64,000 nt of DNA. It comes from Eutreptiella sp. 'Long Island Sound 2002' (taxonomy: Eukaryota > Euglenozoa > Euglenophyceae > Eutreptiales > Eutreptiaceae). The notes below the pieces were generated by a model. That model was not told the DNA's origin. It was given only the letters and a program-made list of their open reading frames with translations, and ran no database searches. Shown here in pieces: positions 62,783 to 64,000 of this stretch. Where the stretch lies: assembly GCA_964036045.1 (NCBI GenBank), contig OZ038395.1, positions 8,971,547-9,035,546 on the forward strand. Direction: 5' to 3'. Position numbers and translations under genes: made by a program. The number at the start of each line of letters is the position of its first letter. Within the stretch, counting starts at the first letter, position 1.

Positions 62783-64000
62783 ATGCATCGAGCCTCGTAT
62801 TTGTACTGGGACACCTCCTCGGGCTCGTGGGTCTCATGGCAGCCTCATGACTATCGCCCAAATTGGTACATGGCCCCGGCCCAGCCCTCGTATTCGGGGT
62901 GGGGCACCTCCTCGGGCTCGTGGGGCTCATGGCAGCCTCATGACTATCGCCCAAATTGGTACATAGCCCCGGCCCAGCCCCCGTATTTGGGGTGGGGCAC
63001 CTCCTTGGGCCCCTCATGTCACCGTGGCCATGGTGCACGGAGGGAACACTCCGTCCGGACGGGAGACCGGGGCCTGGGCCAGCAGCGCCCGGGGTGCGCG
63101 TCGTTGCAGGACGAGGGCTCTGTGTGGGAGTGGGCCGATGGCACGCAGCCCGAGCTGCTGCCCAAGCCTGTGCCCAGTGCCGCGGAACGGGGAATGGCGG
63201 ACGGGGGACGGGCGAAAGCGGAAGGGGGCGCGCCGAACATGATCGTCAGTACCTCCGAGCGAAGGTGGGAGCTCTCCGGAGACGCGACCGTGCGCATATT
63301 GGCTGATGGCTGGGGTGGCTACGCCAAGGGCACGGTGTGCAACGTGCTTTCGGTCAGCGTCACCCAAAAAGGTCCCGAACTCTCAGTCAAAGCGCGGGGG
63401 GCGGGGCGTGCCAAGAGAGCGCTGGCCCTGAGCGAAGGCGAATATTGGGAATGGGCGGATGGCAAGCCCTCGAACTGGCGGGAGTTCTGTGACGGCAACC
63501 CGGGACTGCAGGGACATGCAGCACCCCTTCATGCAGGACCCCTTCACGCAGGACCCCCTCATGCAGCACCCCTTCATGCAGGACCCCTTCATGCAGGACC
63601 CCTTCACGCAGGACCCCCTCATGCAGGACCCCTTCACGCAGGACCCCTTCATGCAGGACCCCTTCACGCAGGACCCCTTCATGCAGCACCCCTTCATGCA
63701 GCATCCCCTCATGCAGCACCCCTTCATGCAGGACCCCCTCATGTAGGACCCCCTCATGCAGCACCCCTTCATGCAGCAGCCCTGCACGCAGGACCCCCTC
63801 ATGTAGGACCCCTTCATGCAGGACCCCTTCATGCAGGACCCCTTCATGCAGGACCGCAAGGAAGGAGCGGGACTGGCCCTCATGGAGGTGTGGGAAGAGG
63901 GTCCGTTCACCCGAGGCGAGCACTGCCCCCAACAGCCGCAGCCGCTGTCCCCAAACCTGTGGCCCGCCCAGAGCAAACGAGGCGCAATGCCCAAGGCCCC
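62783..64000 (+). CDS. ORF running off the right edge, aromatic/Pro repeats and WEWADG motifs
   Basis: A + frame open from ATG 62783 to the window end (about 405 codons, no stop). It starts with two and a bit 31-residue repeats (93-bp DNA period; GSWGSWQPHDYRPNWY, APAQPPYLGWGTS). It then has EGSVWEWADGTQPE and later EGEYWEWADGKPSNWREFCD, which share WEWADG. Between these is RWELSGDATVRILADGWGGY. From about 63513 it enters a 15-bp minisatellite read as PLHAG repeats. A TCGTTGCAG acceptor-like site at about 63101-63109 suggests the 5' part could be spliced. Antisense frames are also open over the repeats, which lowers confidence. No family recognised; partial at the right. Confidence 0.35.
   Translation, partial: MHRASYLYWDTSSGSWVSWQPHDYRPNWYMAPAQPSYSGWGTSSGSWGSWQPHDYRPNWYIAPAQPPYLGWGTSLGPSCHRGHGARREHSVRTGDRGLGQQRPGCASLQDEGSVWEWADGTQPELLPKPVPSAAERGMADGGRAKAEGGAPNMIVSTSERRWELSGDATVRILADGWGGYAKGTVCNVLSVSVTQKGPELSVKARGAGRAKRALALSEGEYWEWADGKPSNWREFCDGNPGLQGHAAPLHAGPLHAGPPHAAPLHAGPLHAGPLHAGPPHAGPLHAGPLHAGPLHAGPLHAAPLHAASPHAAPLHAGPPHVGPPHAAPLHAAALHAGPPHVGPLHAGPLHAGPLHAGPQGRSGTGPHGGVGRGSVHPRRALPPTAAAAVPKPVARPEQTRRNAQGP
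62812..63010. repeat. 93-bp tandem repeat, about 2.2 units
   Basis: CACCTCCTCGGGCTCGTGGG starts at 62812 and again at 62905, and CACCTCCTTGGGC at 62998; the spacing is exactly 93 each time. The middle contains GCAGCCTCATGACTATCGCC and CCAAATTGGTACAT. Confidence 0.85.
63513..63855. repeat. 15-bp minisatellite, about 23 units
   Basis: Unit TTCATGCAGGACCCC with variants (CACGCAGGA, CATGCAGCA). The period is five codons, open in several frames (MQDPF, PLHAG and, on the minus strand, GVLHE). Confidence 0.95.

Overview
The window is eukaryotic nuclear DNA. It is GC-rich overall and full of microsatellites, minisatellites and short interspersed repeats. Its protein-coding genes are sparse, and at least two look spliced with GT-AG introns. 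The best taxonomic clue is a Penelope-like retroelement with an N-terminal GIY-YIG endonuclease. That permuted (Chlamys-type) order is known from green algae, spike mosses and slime molds, so a green-lineage alga with a large repeat-rich genome is the leading guess (inference, moderate to low confidence). No bacterial operons, rRNA genes, intact tRNA genes or CRISPR arrays were seen. Layout. 1-8.5 kb is a graveyard of short repeats: a poly(A)-tailed SINE-like family on the minus strand, a MITE family with GGGGGCG ends and 3-bp target duplications, and a small SH3/Tudor-like ORF. 8.6-14.1 kb holds a large intron-free receptor gene (minus strand) with signal peptide, Ser/Gly and Pro linkers, two periplasmic-binding-type ligand domains, a Cys-rich region, about seven membrane spans and a cytoplasmic B-box zinc finger. 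14.8-18.6 kb holds a second SH3/Tudor-like ORF, a third MITE-like element built on AACGACC motifs, and a hAT-type MITE. 20.3-21.2 kb is a composite tandem array with CA tracts. 21.4-24.8 kb is a two-exon gene of the DUF229 sulfatase-like family. 25-28 kb is AT-richer with no recognised gene. 28.1-30.5 kb encodes a DDE-transposase-like protein with a C-terminal SAP motif. 31.8-32.6 kb is a 20-copy minisatellite that abuts the retroelement. 32.7-39.8 kb is an apparently intact Penelope-like element: two identical 284-bp pseudo-LTRs, a gag-like ORF with zinc knuckles, and an ORF2 with F-box-like, GIY-YIG, CxC and reverse-transcriptase regions. 42.0-45.3 kb is a spliced coiled-coil gene whose heptad register runs unbroken across three predicted exons; its second intron contains a 36-bp minisatellite. 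46-64 kb is mostly repeats: tRNA-derived SINEs in a large inverted arrangement, a pentanucleotide tract, a 45-bp minisatellite of about 30 units, two hAT MITEs with perfect 8-bp target duplications, and a GA tract. It ends in an ORF that runs off the window edge. How the parts relate: the receptor and the DUF229 protein look like host genes of a secretory or cell-surface type. The transposase-like gene and the hAT-type MITEs may be autonomous and non-autonomous partners, but no shared ends were found. Pseudo-LTR identity suggests the retroelement arrived recently. Many long ORFs in this window are artefacts of GC-rich antisense strands or of tandem repeats whose period is a multiple of three.
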